From assembly GCF_000524195.1 (NCBI RefSeq), contig NW_020170550.1:15669-48985 (forward strand): DNA of 33,317 nucleotides. The letters run 5' to 3'. A program made the translations under genes and the position numbers. This document shows positions 13,001 to 24,700 of this stretch, in pieces. A model generated the notes under the pieces. That model had not been told where the DNA came from and did no database searches. It was given only the letters and a program-made list of their open reading frames with translations. Origin of the DNA: Echinococcus granulosus. Its lineage: Eukaryota; Platyhelminthes; Cestoda; Cyclophyllidea; Taeniidae. Within the stretch, counting starts at the first letter, position 1. Every line of letters begins with the position of its first letter.

Positions 13001-16000
13001 TTTGACCATCACCACATACTATTGCGTGCACACGCGCAGTCGGTACACTGTGACATGACCTCTTGATCAAGGGTGTCTGAAGTGGCCCAATGGGGCAACT
13101 CGCATAAGCCTCCCACCTCCTCCCACTTGGAACAATGAAACTTTGAGGTCATATTCTCACGGTACCAGTTTCTGAAAAGTGAAGATGGGGATTTAGCCGA
13201 TGATGATGAGACGAATTTGACCTGAGTAAGCAGAGGTCAATCAATCAGTCGTTCAAAGTGGATAAAAGATCTTTTTGACACTTCAGCTTAAATGCTACAC
13301 AAATGCCGAAAGCTATCCGGCATAATGTAGAGAGGTGACAACCTGGTAAATGTCTTCCCTCCCCAAACCTATTTACTAATGTAGCTGTTGTACTGGAAAG
13401 TGGTTTGTCGAGAGACTGCCGAATTACACCCACTGAGAGGCTGTTTTCAAGTCACAAGACATCCATTTTAGGCGCATAAATCACTCCGCAATGTGGGTGT
13501 CCCTTTTTAGGCAGAAATTTTCATCGCTTTAGTCTGTGAGTGCGTGTGTGTGTGCGTACGAGGAAAAGTGGGTTGTTCTGGTTCCACAAAACTCATAAAT
13601 CCACCTCATTACGATGCATTTGCATGCATTGCTACTGCATTCGCCCCAGCCCTTTCCCATGAAAAGTTTGATAGCCTAGGCCATTTCCGCACCCACTGAT
13701 GCGACATCTCATTACCAGAAAATAATTCCTGTACCTTTCTGCGCGGTGGTATAAGCCTTCCTTCTCAAATCATTACCCACCATAAAATGTGACACTTAGA
13801 AGGGTAGATGGAACATTCTGGAAAGCTGCGGAACTCACCATCTCCCCCCGATTGACCAACATCGCGTACAGGTGGACTTTAAAAGTGTCAGTAATCCCCA
13901 TGAGGCCAAAGCCAACCAAAGTACTATTAACACACGAGAAGGGGAACGCCGCGTGTCTCCGGCATTCAGCAGGTATTCACCGACGCACACACCACACTTC
14001 CGACTTTCCCCGACTTGTCGGTAATGGTGACAGCCGCATTGCGACCTCAAGAGTGTCCACAGTCGGGTCTCTTTAGCCTCTAATTCAACTCGCCTTAAGT
14101 CATGATGTATTGCTTATCAGCGCGCTCGCTGTTAGGATCTCAGAAAAGAATCCACTGCCCCGTTGATGAGAGAACTAGGCACATACTGGGATGGTCAGTG
14201 TTTACCTAATAAGCCTCGCTTGGGTGGAATTTGTCTGCTTGAAACACTCACATGATTAAAGTAAAAAGAGACCCTCAAATCCCCTTTTTCACTTATAAAT
14301 TGGGTTTTGTTTTCCATAACTTGGCACTAATCCAAGAGTTGATAATGCGTAGGCTACGACGCAGAGGCAGACGGTGCTGTAAACAACAAAACCTCCCTTT
14401 GATAGACTTTGTCTTTAAAAAAGGATTTGCGAACCGCACCCTAAATTGACTGCTTTGAACTCCTACGGATAAATTAATTTGAGGCGGTGAATCAAGTGCT
14501 GGGATAAACGGACTTAATTTAATCAACAGTGTTCAGGTCAAGCCGGGACTTGTGGGTGGGCTGCTGAAAATAACGCATTTTAAGGAGTATAAACTGAAAC
14601 TCCACTTGCCACATTGTCTCCTGATGCACGTAGATTCCAAAAATTAGGTCCTACCTACTAACTAGAAAGCTGTGATTTTGAAGTTTCTGTCACCATGGCT
14701 TAATCATCCTGTGTTCCCCACTGATACAACTTGACGTGATTAAAGGGTTGGGGACCAGCATCTGATATTCTACTAGTCGGCCAAAAGTTCACAGGTCTGA
14801 CTGCTCAAAATATACACTCGGAACCCTGAGAAGCACTACAGTTAGGGTTTCCATTGACGCACAGATATACAACCTGCCTCCTTTGAATTGTGTCAATGCC
14901 CTACCCCGCCTCGGCTGCATTGCGCCGGAAGACTTTGATATGTACACCTTAGTCGGCATGAGCCTGTTTATGATCACGCAGTGTCTAACGTACACCGTTG
15001 TCTGTCTCCCTGTCTAGTGTCATGTTTAACGGTGTCTAAATTGCGCCGATTCGTGACAGGCACACATAACACTTGCTACCATCATGGTGGCATGCCTTTT
15101 ATGTCTTGATCCTCCAACCATCTTCTCCGTAAAGCCTACAGAAACTGCCGTTCTTCGATTTCAGTAAGTCAGGCTCAAATTTCGCATCCAGCGCTCTGTG
15201 CTTGCCACATCAATCCAATTATTATCTGGACTTCATTCTCATTGGCTGAAGACGAAGTGCCATCTCCGGTTGTAAAAAGCAAGCAATGGCACATTGGCTA
15301 ACCTTGGTACATCTCCCTTATGGGTTTCGTAGCTACTTTTCATCTATGGACAAAGTGAAAGTGGGTGTCTGCACGTTGCTGATAATCCCGAATGTAGTGT
15401 TTTCCAGCATTCCCGAACACCATCTCTTTTGTCGTTTCCATGGAGCTTTCGATCCTGATCTCGAACTCCTGATTCCCACTTAGCCTTCAGTGGAATCCCA
15501 CGAGAAACGGGACTTTCAGTGGCCTTCGCGAATAATTTACTTTGTCACCCGCCAAACATCAAGGCATCCCACAGCTTTGCCCAACACGAAGAGCTGAAAG
15601 CTGGTGGAAGAAGTTGAAGCAAGAAGTGCTTTGACGAGGCAAGGGGTTCTCAATCGCGTGGCTAAAGGCAACAAGACCTGGGTGTATTGTTTCAGCTTTG
15701 ATGACGAAATGGAGCAGGCTGACTGTCCTAGGATGGTTCAACAGTAGTGGTAAATCTGCATCCACTAAAGGTACTTTCCCAGTGTTAACCGCGAAAATTA
15801 GCCACCGTCAACATTATAATTCAGTGATGTCAAAAGAACCTTCCATGGTACGAGTACGTAGAGTTCTTAAATGCCATCTGAGGACATTGGATAATCATTG
15901 GGCTACCACCAAGTCCGATTTATCTCGGTTTTTTTTGCGTCTAAAGAGTCCTCGGTTGTAAGGTCCGCATACTTGTTTTTCCGTTACAAACAGCCAAGTG

Positions 16001-17234
16001 TCATCCGACCGACTCTGTCTCACCGACTGTCTGTTTTACTTTGGGGAAAGATCTATCATCCTGGAAGGAAAAGGCGCACCGCTGGCCAGAGTTTGTGACC
16101 TAATTCTTGGAAAGTTTACGTACACCTTCCCTTTTGATGATATAAGGCTGTATAACTTTGGAGAGGACTTTTTGGGACTGCGGCGAAGTGATCATGCACT
16201 ATTAACAGAAATAATGCCACCAAGATGGCGACAAAAACCCATCAGGATTGAAGAACAAATTCATTTGAGCTTAAAACGTAATGCAGGACATCACTTTTTC
16301 GGTTCCTTTGACGATGCTCCCTATCAGATTCGCTTTCCTGCATCGGATGTCACCATGTTATCCGCCTAAGTGAGGGGATCTGCGATTCTAACGTAAAAAA
16401 TCCATCGAGGCAATTAAAAAGAGACTGCAGCTACTTCCCCCTGGTGAATTCCACGTTGGCAGACCGCTCATCTGGTGCGGACGAAGGCTGTTCTGAGGGA
16501 AGTATGCCTAAAAGGAGCCCTGTTTAATAAAAAGCAGCCGCCTAGCCATCTGCCTTAATTTAATTCCCCATTCTCCATATCAGCAGACATCCTCATAGTG
16601 ACCGTCTTAAATTGTTTCACTCCACTGTCGTTTTATAATTGCTACCTACCTTCTTGAAGAGTGCAAGATTAGAACAAGTATTGGAAGAGGATGTGGCTCA
16701 TCAAAACCCTCCGTTGGGGGTCTCCACAACCTCAGCCATCTATAGCAGAGGCCTTTGTTCTAACGTTTGAGTTTGATATTTAGCAGATGAAAATACAGCT
16801 ATTGTCAACTTGGAAGGACAAATATCGTTCTCTTGTAGTCCCCCCCTGTTGAGCCATCTAGGGGCTGCCTGAAAGGTCTGCATGCTCTCCACACCCATAA
16901 ATGGGTTGTAAACTACTACTTATGAACGTAAACAGCGTCCGCTGACTGAAGAGTACTTCATCATGGCGATGGTCATCGAAGTCATGAGGAATGGTCGGAA
17001 CAATCCTCAGACATCTCCATCCTTTTCATTCGTCTTCACCTTCTTGCAGATCATCATACTCTTCAAATGTGTCCACGCATTAATGACCAATCAAGGTGGA
17101 CCCAACAACAGTGCTGCCCGTAAAGTGTTTCTGGCGTTTTCAAAAGAAGGACCACAGTTGTTGGGGCTGCAGACATCTCCACTAGAATGACAATTAGGTG
17201 GAATTAACGGCGAAGCCAACTCCGTTTCCTGATT

Positions 17235-17310
17235 AGGGTAAAATAGTTTGTCGAGTGCCTAGGCAACTAGTGGAAAAGCATGAGGGTAGGCACTCGAATA
17301 CCCTTACCCT
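17235..17310. other. Two-tier 76-nt hairpin, pre-miRNA-like in size
   Basis: The inner arms TCGAGTGCCTA (17251-17261) and TAGGCACTCGA (17287-17297) are perfect 11-bp complements around a 25-nt loop. The outer arms AGGGTAA (17235-17241) and TTACCCT (17304-17310) pair again after an asymmetric internal loop. Size and shape resemble a short microRNA precursor. I do not recognise either arm as a known miRNA seed, so the function is open. Confidence 0.35.
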
Positions 17311-18629
17311 CCTCCATCCAGTCTACTTGTTTTTTTCTGTAGAGAAAGAGGATTTACAACAAAGAGTACACCCATTAATATCTCATGAGATGCATTAAAA
17401 AGTTAGGAGGACGAATTGTCTCCAATCTGTCTTGGGGGATGAGTCTAACCAATTGGGCTCTGATATTACTTCACGGACAGCCAACTCCATTGTAGGTCAG
17501 TTTTAATACCCAGCCCTGAAGGGGGGAGAGAGCAATATGAGAGCCGGAGGGGTATTTATAGACCCAAGTCCATTTTAAATAGAATGTGTAAAAAACAGTG
17601 CTTTGAAAAGTATATTTGATTGACCTACTTTTTGAGGAGAAAGGAGCAAAATCGAAGTTCTCAGCCTTAAAAAATGCAAGGAGAGGTTAAAACGGTGGAA
17701 ATTTTTCCAGTTTTTTGTAATTTATGGTGTTTACTAGCCTTCAGGGCCTTGGCTTCATCTACCAAATGATCAAAAAATGATCGCTCAGCTTGACAGCAAC
17801 TTGTCAAAAAAGTGCGCGACTGCTTAAATACATTGCAAAGTATGGACACGCAGCAGTCTCTCGGAGAGGTACTCGTATTTCCACCTGTCACATAAATCGT
17901 CCCTCGAATCTGATGCAATTCGAGTTTGTCTGGATAGTGGGGGAAGAGAGACCTTGAGGAGAGCGTAGCAGGTAGTGACAGAAACCATCATACAGTAGTG
18001 GTTGAGACAAGGAAGCTGATATCAGAGACGAGGCAGTGAAGGCCTTGGTTATTTCTTAATCAATCGAAATCAACACAATCCACCGATTTTCTTTTTCCAA
18101 AACTCCTGAAACACTTCACAGGCAGCGTTCTAGCCGACATCTACTTGATTGATCATTATTCCGTGGACACACTTGAATGGTGTGACAATCCACAAGAAGG
18201 TGAAAGTGGATAAAAAGGATAGAGATGCGAGAAAATGGAGCCAACCATCCCCATGACGGAGTGCCCTTCAGTCAGCGATCGCGAACACAGGTACCGCCTT
18301 CTGGATGGGTTGTTGACATTGAAGGTCCGTCCCTATTTCCACAGTCTACCGCTTGGTTGGGAGTTGAACAGGGTCCATGCCTGGCAAAAGTTGACATTCG
18401 GCCTGAATGCTTCCTGTTACGCCAGTTCGTTTGGAGGTTAGGACATTTCAATGCACGAATTCAAGTCACCGGCTACAATAAAGGTAAGTGAATGGTACTT
18501 CTGGAATCTCGTAGGTACAGTTTCTTTCAGGCATTAAAACCTCCAGTTTTGTGATTACTTTTAATTTTCACACTGTTTGGATAACCAACAGTCAAGGTTA
18601 ATTAAGAAGTGTGATATCTTGCCTGAGAT

Positions 18630-18635
18630 TTTATT
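18630..18635 (-). promoter_or_regulatory. Candidate polyadenylation signal of the LRRCC1-like gene
   Basis: AATAAA on the minus strand, about 107 nt past the LRRCC1-like stop codon. This is the first canonical hexamer downstream of that gene. Confidence 0.5.
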
Positions 18636-18741
18636 AAACATGCGGGAAAATTCAAGGGGAAATACTACCTATGAAGTTCAGTAGATCAAAAGTCACAAAA
18701 ACTTCCAAACTTTTTTCTTTTTTACACAGTACATTATAAGT

Positions 18742-21700
18742 CTAATAACATTGATAGCCCAGTTCTCCAACCAAATGTTTCAGTGTTGTCTCGACTCTTC
18801 CACGCATATTCATTGACTCTAGCAGAATCTGGCGCATCTCCTCTTCCAGCTGAGGTGAAAAAAAAACGACAAATTAGAAACGAGACTTCACCTTGCTCCA
18901 CCCCGGTAAAATCAACCAATGGGAGACGGGAGGCCTTATTTACTACCTTCCCTTCAGGTCACTGACCTGATAAATGCGCTGATTGGCTGCCTCCTGCGTC
19001 TCAAGCAGCCTTTGGTTCGCCTCTTTCGCTTGCTCACTCAAAGCGGTCTCCGCGCTTTCGAGCCGACTTTTGCAGTTTCTTGCCAGCTCTTTCATCTCCT
19101 CCGACAATTCTCTAAATAGGTAAAATAGGTGTTTGTTACAGGAAGGAAAGGATTTGCTTTTCAAGAGATAGATCAAGCAACCTCAATCTGGCCAATGCTT
19201 CGTCCCGTTCCTTTTCAGCCTGAGCACAGCGCTCCGACCAGTCACTCTCCTTACGGCAAAGTTTTTCTTTTATGTAGTTAATCTCATCTTGATAAGCCAG
19301 TATTTCGCCTTTGAGGGAACTGGAAAGGTTCTCGAGTTAGCAAACTTGGAGGCGAACTACAACATTCACTTAAGATGGGAACGGTGAAGGTGTGGGGAAG
19401 GGAAGAAGAAGAATGAGGGGTAGTTGGATGTCTGAGCACATCAAGTGACTACCTCCATTGGGTAATTCCGACTACTTCCACAGTTCAATGTGAGGGATGA
19501 CTTTGGGAGATTTTGGACGCAAGTCTCATCAAAGACAAACATCACCATTTCATGCCTTGAACAGTTTCAGAAAATCATCCCTGGGGAGGCAAAATTTCCT
19601 TTCCAGGACTCGCTTATAGGGTGCAATGAAAAGACGTTGGCGTCCCCTCGGATGGTAATTTATCGAGCCTTCGGTGTATCGACAGTTGCTATAACCAGAC
19701 CCCACAGACCTTATAAAGCTTTTATAAAGAATGAGGGACTCAAATAAACCCTATTAAAGTGGAAAAGCCTAAATTTTTCAACCAAATATAAAGTCCAGAC
19801 GTCGTAGAGAGGTGGCCTAGTCACCAGTCTCGTCGGCTCCGGGTCGTAGGTCATCAAGTTAAGAGGTATACTTTGCTAGCTAGCTCCACATGTTGCCTTG
19901 CGGAGGCTTACCATTTCATGAGCCAAAGCTCGCCTAGCAGAGGTGGTGGTGTTTGCGAGTCTCTTCGTTCCTCTCCCATACATGATTAAAATGTGCGACA
20001 CCCAAATCAAGAAAGTGATCACAAGGAGCGCCGGGGGTGTAGCCCCAGCAACGATGGCGGATGCAATGTTCCACAGGCGGACGGCCAAAAAAATTTGACA
20101 ATAAAGGCTCGAGACCATTAATGAATATGCTTGGATGGAGACTTACTCATTCTCGTTTTGCAACTCAAGAATGAGACTCTTCATTTCATCTTTTCGACCA
20201 GTCAAACGGTCAATCGCAGACTTTAAAAAGGTGAAAGAGAAAATAAGCTTGACAGTATCTTAGAAATTTGCAATAGAAATTCTGTCAATCAAAACGACTA
20301 CCTGTAGTTGCTTATTTTCTTCTTTAAATTTCGCCAGTTCCTTACTTTTGTCGCGTTCAGCGCTAAGATCCTGAAACATACGAAAAACACTCAATCATAC
20401 CATTACACAATACAACTCCAGAAAACAACGTGGAAGACACTTACAGTCTTTAATTGTTTTATCGTGTCTAATTGATCGTCAAGTTGTATTGTCTTTATTC
20501 GCACACTTTCTTCTGCTGACTAAAGGGTTAACAGATATAAAGGTAGATTGTTGAGTAGTTAGAGGGATGATGGATGGATGGATGGATGCAGGATGGGTGG
20601 ATGGACACAGGATGGATGGATGAATGGATGGATACAGGATAAATGGACGAATGGATACAGGATGGGTGGATGGACAGATGAACACAGGATGGATACAGGA
20701 TGGATGGACGGATGGACACAGGATGGATGGATGGTTACAGGATGGATGGAAGGATACGAGACTAATACAGGGTGGAGGGATACATGACGGACAGCCTAAA
20801 GGATGAATGGCAAATAGACAGACAAACAAATCCATAACTACCAGAGCTAAGTCACAAGTGGACAGCAACTAACCTTCAACTTGGATGTAAGTTCACTGAC
20901 TTCATTGCTCAAGGCTGAGTTGTTAATTGACATTTTCTCTATATTATAAAGAGGAACTTAATACTACTGAATGAATTTAAGTAAAAACTGTAACGTTGAG
21001 GTTATAAACCTTGTAATTTTTCGAGTTTTTTACTCTCCTCCTCCAGTCGTGCGAGGGCATCATTTTGATCACAACATACCTTTAAAAAATGGCAATTTTC
21101 CGCTTTGAAAAATCTTTTTTACCTTATGCTCCTCCAAAATTTTCGATTTTTCGTTTTTCTCCAAGGAGAGTTGCACTGTCAGTTCCTTGATTGTCTACAA
21201 GAAAAGGTAAAAACTCCCCAAGTAATGTCTATTTAAGTTGTCAAAATTAGGTAAAATCCACTCAAACCTTGTTCATTTCGCCAAGAAGGTCCCTAGCATT
21301 GGAAAGGCTTCGATCAGAGCCCTGCAACTCCTTCCATTGCTCTGCTACAGTCTAACCGTGAAAATACAAATTGAAAAATAAGTAAAGGAGCCAATTCACA
21401 TGAAATTAAGAAAAACATTTATTTCTTTAGGGCAAATTTTCATTAATTTATATTATAAACTGATGTTTATATGCGTGAGCTTGAATTGCGTCGAAATCCC
21501 AGTTTGAGTGGACAGGAAACAAGGATTTCAATAAGGGCGTCTAGGGGTACGACGTATGCTCACCCGACTGCGTTTTTATGATACTTGGCTCGCCCTAACT
21601 GTATAGTAATTATCAGCAGACTTAAAGTCGGTTTGTTCATGATCTTGACCTGCAGGAAAGCAGGGAGTCAGACAACAGCACCAGTGATTGCATGTGTTTA

Positions 21701-24700
21701 AACACCATCCTGTGCTCATGAACCAAGCTTTTTGGCAACAATGATGTAAAACTCGAGTCTGTAGGGGTCTTTGGTACCTGGTAAAGACCTTAAGTATGGT
21801 ACGGTGACAAAAAGCTCAAGTGTCCAAGCATCAATGATGATCGGAGCCCACGGCGCAGCGGTTACCCATGTGTGGCACTTGGTCTTGGGCACCCAATTGA
21901 CATGCTTTTCACGTGAGGAAACTGTACAAGAAATGAAACAGCCCCCTCACGGACAGAGATTAGCAATTTTAAGAGGGTATTGCGCGGTGGATGCCGATAG
22001 CAAAGCCAATTCGACTATCCTAGGGCGGCTCAGTTGTCCTGACAAATCATTCAATACCAAAGCTGTTCTCCAGACGCTAGCTGGACTCTTAAGATGGGTA
22101 AGTAAGTGCGACAAGCAGATTGTGTCGAATAAAAGTGCGGTTTCTGCTTCCCGAGATTTACTAATTACTTTGTCATCGCTTTTGAGGCCACAGGGGCAAA
22201 TCAACTATCTACATCTAGGTGTTAGAGAGAGTGCCCAGACTTGAAGTGATGTAATTGACCAAGGGAAACCGTCGGTTTTCCAGAGACACTGTCCAGTTTC
22301 ATACTCTGTCTCAATTGGCGTCAAAGCGTAAAACACAGTTTTTTTAACTCTCGGTCTTGGTAGAGAGCCACTGAGGGACTCCGTCATTGTACTACCACCG
22401 GGTGGCCTGACCTCCGACCATACCAATAGCCCTAAGCCCGACTGTACGTCGACAGAACACATTCTGTTCAAATATTATGCCTTCGTTAGTCTTCAGGGAA
22501 GTCTTGGAGCGCTACTCTAGTGGTAGCGGAAAGCTAACCCGATCTTAAAGGGCAACCGTCCCGATAAACCTTAGCAGGTCGGATGGAGTGCATATACTGC
22601 GAATGTGAGGACCTGTGTGAACCACTGGAATATTTAAAAATGACGTCTGCCTTCGGAAACTACTACAATTCCGAGTTCTGCAGGAAAGCTATTAACAACT
22701 GGAGAAGTACACTACGGGGCTGTCAACTGTACTCGGTTTTTGAACCAATGTTCCCACGACTAGCTATGGACATATGCGATGGTTAACCCATCCTCTCATC
22801 CTTCAAAACACTTTCCATACAAGACGAAACTCTAGATGTAGTGGATTTGCCAAGAGGGACCAGTGACGCTGCAGTCCAGTATCTTGGCCGAGGGGAGTAC
22901 CGGAGACCACGCTCAAAAGAGGAGGTAGGCAATGTAATAGGTTGGCTGTTTAGCTTTCAATACTAGCAGCGAACCACTTAGGGGCGCCAACATCGTACAT
23001 TTCCCTGATGCTCTGGCCTCCGGGCCATGTTGGTAGTCCCAAGACCTGCTGCACGTCGACAATACATATTCTGACCTAGTACCACATCTTCTTTCATCTT
23101 TAGGGAAGATTAGGGGAGCTACACAAGTTCTTCTTATTTGAAACTTTAAGTCTATTTCCAACGCCGAATCTCAAATTTTATATGAATTTATCGATGGGAA
23201 AAATCCCTACCTTTTTCAAACCACTGACTAAGGTTGCCGCTAAATTCAAATTTTTCTTTGCTGCGTGGAGTTTCTTCCTCTGTTCTTGTAATGTCTTCTC
23301 CGCAGTCATAGCACGTGTGGACACCTAGAATTAAGATAATCCTTTTCTTCAAGAAAGAGGCTCTCGTTGATGGAAAGGTAGGTCTTCAGAGTACTCACCT
23401 GGCTGTAGCGTTGGCTTTCGGAGTGAAGGGCGAATCTGAATTCGGCCTCCAATCGGGAGTACCTCTTTTGAGCAGCTTCTAGTCTGTAAATTTGGAGAAA
23501 AAAAACTAGTTCATGGATTAGTTCTTCCTAAAACCACAAACAAGGTCATTCTTGCGACAGGGTGCGACCCAAAGTTTTCTACTACAGTATTTCAAAAAAA
23601 AATAAAATCATCCCAATTCCAAAATTGTGGAAGCGTATTGTCAGGCCCGCGAATTAGCCAGCGGGGAAGGTGGCAGAGCTAACCACGCAGGAGCAGCCTA
23701 GACGAGAAAGTTAACATCGAAGATGAATCAGTCCGAGATAGATAGATCAAGTTCAGAAACACCCCACAGTCTTGAAAAAGAATTATGTATTTCTTTAACA
23801 TGAAAACGGAAGATGAGTCTATCAAAACAAATGTTGCTAGGGCTTGATGTTAGTGATGATGAAATGTATTGTCTGCACCTACGACATCAACTTGGTGAAG
23901 GAGGTCACGAAACCTGTTGGGCAAGTGAGTAGCACATGTCATACGTTGACACTGCTCTTCAAAGTCAAAAGAATTGATGACGTACTCAACATCGGCCTGT
24001 CTTCGTACCGCCTCACAGGCTCGTGCGATTCGATCTTGGAGAAGCCTCTCCACTTTCTGCTTTTCTGCCCTCGATAGGGACTTCCTCAACTAAAAAGGAA
24101 ACTTTTTCATCGGGCTGCTAAAGAAGTCTCCTCCCCCCCCCCCCCCCGCCTTTCAAAATCTGCCAACCCACCGTGGATTCATCAGCAACCATTTTGGCCT
24201 CCAGGTGAGCTATTGCATCTGAACAGAGACGATTCCAATCCATTCTTAGGGTGACTACCTCGTCAAGGCTTTGGATGTTGTCCTGCATTTGTTTCTTGGA
24301 TAACGTAAAAAAGGAATTTAGTTTCAGATCTGTAAAAAAGTCAAGTAATGAAAAATTAACTCAAATAGGAAGCCATTTAAGTTAAACCGGGACTTGTTTA
24401 AACAGATACTAGGCATCTATCACCTCACTACATGCAGCGATAGGTATCAGACGCCAACTGTTCCCATTCTTCATAGCCAGCGCAGCTGTTGCGGACCAGT
24501 TCACTCAAGATAGCAGGGAGGCAGTCGCAATAGTAACGGTGTTTTTGTATGCAACAGAGTGTGATCATGAACCAATCCCTTTTTCAACGAAGGCGTAAAA
24601 TTCCCATCAGTGGATGTTTAATTTACAGTGAAACAGCAGTATAAATGTTGCCAACGTCAGTGATAATCCTGGTCAACATTCTCTAGATTACATCATCATA

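Larger units (their letters stand above)
8290..18629. other. Gene-poor interval between the RGK and LRRCC1-like genes
   Basis: About 10 kb separate the 5' end of the RGK gene from the 3' end of the LRRCC1-like gene. All reading frames here are short (no more than about 125 codons). I could not place any in a protein family or connect them by splice sites to a conserved frame. The least random-looking are plus-strand frames at 15998-16369 and 18225-18491. The second ends at an AAG|GTAAGTG donor-like site, but neither resembles a family I know. The RGK promoter and 5' UTR must lie in the first part of this interval. Two strong hairpins are listed separately. Confidence 0.5.
21352..23210 (-). 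other. LRRCC1-like intron 9 (1.86 kb), repeat-rich
   Basis: The largest intron of the gene. It joins exons 23211-23324 and 21268-21351 in phase 0. It carries a pair of diverged direct repeats (listed separately) and a plus-strand frame at 21771-22244 (157 codons, opening with TTG rather than ATG). It also has a 67-codon ATG frame at 22583-22786. No frame resembles a known domain. The most economical view is one or more decayed interspersed elements inserted in the intron. Confidence 0.55.

Noticed and set aside
13520..13561. Short TG-rich stretch as a regulatory or Z-DNA element
   Set aside because: Only a few imperfect TG/CG units; ordinary simple sequence.
19876..20118. Hydrophobic minus-strand frame as a possible LRRCC1 transmembrane exon
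   Set aside because: It does not match the phase-2 junction of the flanking exons, which already join in frame, and LRRCC1 proteins are not membrane proteins.
20479..20868. 129-codon minus-strand frame rich in HPSI repeats
   Set aside because: Translation of the GGAT minisatellite plus part of an LRRCC1 exon in the wrong phase.
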